NCBI GenBank assembly: GCA_900553205.1
Contig: USCK01000127.1
Coordinates: forward strand, 1 to 5,382
DNA length: 5,382 bases
Source of the DNA: an uncultured bacterium
Lineage (GTDB): Bacteria; Cyanobacteriota; Vampirovibrionia; Gastranaerophilales; Gastranaerophilaceae
Reading direction: 5' to 3'
Shown: positions 4,644 to 5,382 of the stretch, piece by piece
How the letters are laid out: each line of letters starts with the position of its first letter
How positions within the stretch are numbered: position 1 is the first letter of the stretch
The notes under the pieces: generated by a model
Database searches by the model: none
The model's input: only the letters and a program-made list of their open reading frames with translations
Told to the model about the DNA's origin: nothing
Program-made: the position numbers and the translations under genes

Positions 4644-5382
4644 ATGGGTTTATCATCATCACAAGCTCGTTTGTTGAACTTGACAGCAAGAATGCATGAT
4701 ATTGAGTATAAGGCTCAAAATCTTGAAGCTCAAAAGTTGCAAATGGCAAACGAATCTACACAAGTTTATCAAGAGTATGAAAATGCTCTAAACAAACAAA
4801 AAGTACAATTCAAACAAATCGGAACTGACGGTTCAGCGAATTATGTAAATGCAAGTATTAGTACTCTACTTCAAAACGGATATCAAATAAAAATCCTTAG
4901 TGGAAATGATTGGTATGATTATAACAGTATAAATAATACTACTGTACAAGCAACAAATACTAAGGCTCAATGGCAAACTTATGAATCTGAGATTACAGAA
5001 GTAACAGTAACAAAATTAGGTGCAGCTAAAAAAGCTGGAGAAACAGTAACTGGTGTGGCTCCTACAACAGGTACATTCAAACTTGCAGAACCGGCAGCCA
5101 CAGGTGCAACTACAGTAAAAGGTTATAAACAAAAAACTGCAAATGCAACAATTCAAGCAGACTTAGCAAAAATTGACTTCTCAAAACCTGAAGTTCTTAG
5201 AAACTTGGTTGAAGCAGGCTTCATTGTATTTGAAAAACCTGCATCTGACGGCACTTTCTCAGAAGTAAATATCGCAACAGATACATCACTTCAAGAAGTA
5301 TCAGACGAAACAGAACTAAAGAAAGCTGAAGCTAAATACGAAGCTGACATGAGAAAAATTGATGCTAAAGATAAAAAATTCG
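4644..5382 (+). CDS. MGLSSSQARLL-family protein, possible flagellum-related export substrate (3' end cut)
   Basis: The frame from ATG 4644, behind AGGAG at good spacing, stays open to the right edge: 246 residues and no stop. I recall this N-terminus (MGLSSSQARLLNLTARMHD) from multi-copy hypothetical proteins of Gastranaerophilales. No signal peptide or membrane segment is seen. Residues about 5-58 should form a long amphipathic, coil-prone helix rich in Gln, Glu and Ala. A middle part (about 60-115) holds NGYQIKILSGNDWYDYN. An Ala/Thr/Gly-rich low-complexity insert spans about 118-172, then IDFSKPEVLRNLVEAGFIVFEKP (177-199). A second charged coil (ETELKKAEAKYEADMRKIDAKDKKF) begins near 222. 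The visible part has no cysteine. Helical ends around a variable middle, no Sec signal, no cysteine and a sigma-28 promoter are all features of flagellar axial or type III-exported proteins. That role is inference, and the true function is unknown. Confidence 0.85.
   Translation, partial: MGLSSSQARLLNLTARMHDIEYKAQNLEAQKLQMANESTQVYQEYENALNKQKVQFKQIGTDGSANYVNASISTLLQNGYQIKILSGNDWYDYNSINNTTVQATNTKAQWQTYESEITEVTVTKLGAAKKAGETVTGVAPTTGTFKLAEPAATGATTVKGYKQKTANATIQADLAKIDFSKPEVLRNLVEAGFIVFEKPASDGTFSEVNIATDTSLQEVSDETELKKAEAKYEADMRKIDAKDKKF

Noticed and set aside
4537..4749. Minus-strand 70-residue frame
   Set aside because: It overlaps the leader and the start of the MGLSSSQARLL gene, has no ribosome site and resembles nothing.
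1..5382. CRISPR arrays, tRNA or rRNA genes, insertion sequences, attachment sites
   Set aside because: No regularly spaced repeats, cloverleaf-like segments, transposase genes or terminal inverted repeats were seen.

Overview
This AT-rich window (about two thirds A+T by eye) carries six protein genes and a few regulatory sites. The best guess for the source is an uncultured gut-type member of the Gastranaerophilales / Vampirovibrionia (Melainabacteria), the non-photosynthetic relatives of cyanobacteria. The main clue is the gene at the right edge, whose protein begins MGLSSSQARLLNLTARMHD. As I remember it, that N-terminus marks a multi-copy family of uncharacterised proteins in these genomes. 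The assignment rests on memory and should be checked by search.

Left block (1-2355, all minus strand): four genes, read right to left, packed as one operon. They are a FliO-like flagellar export protein (1843-2355), a NeuB/NANS-type sialic or nonulosonic acid synthase without the usual C-terminal SAF domain (972-1838), a KdsC-type HAD sugar phosphatase (481-960), and a TPR protein cut by the window edge (1-472). The gaps are 4, 11 and 8 bases, and the neuB ribosome site lies over the fliO stop codon. NeuB plus a KdsC-like phosphatase fits a route that condenses a hexose(amine) 6-phosphate with PEP to a nonulosonate 9-phosphate and then dephosphorylates it. Linkage to fliO suggests a role in flagellar or surface glycosylation.

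Middle block (2356-3727): a divergent regulatory gap with a perfect TATGAT/ATCATA inverted repeat, followed on the plus strand by a single-membrane-segment histidine kinase with HAMP-like, PAS, HisKA and HATPase domains. No response regulator is adjacent.

Right block (3731-5382): a minus-strand flavodoxin-fold NADPH/FMN reductase with a compact four-cysteine motif, converging on the kinase with only 3 bases between the stop codons. A 277-base divergent gap follows. It holds a probable sigma-70 promoter for the reductase, two adjacent small palindromes, and a very good match to a sigma-28 (FliA/SigD flagellar class) promoter that reads into the incomplete, cysteine-free MGLSSSQARLL gene.

Taken together, fliO, a nonulosonate pathway and a sigma-28 promoter on a cysteine-free, coil-ended protein point to a flagellum-related export and surface programme. 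The most interesting lead is that the MGLSSSQARLL family may be a set of sigma-28-controlled export substrates or filament proteins.
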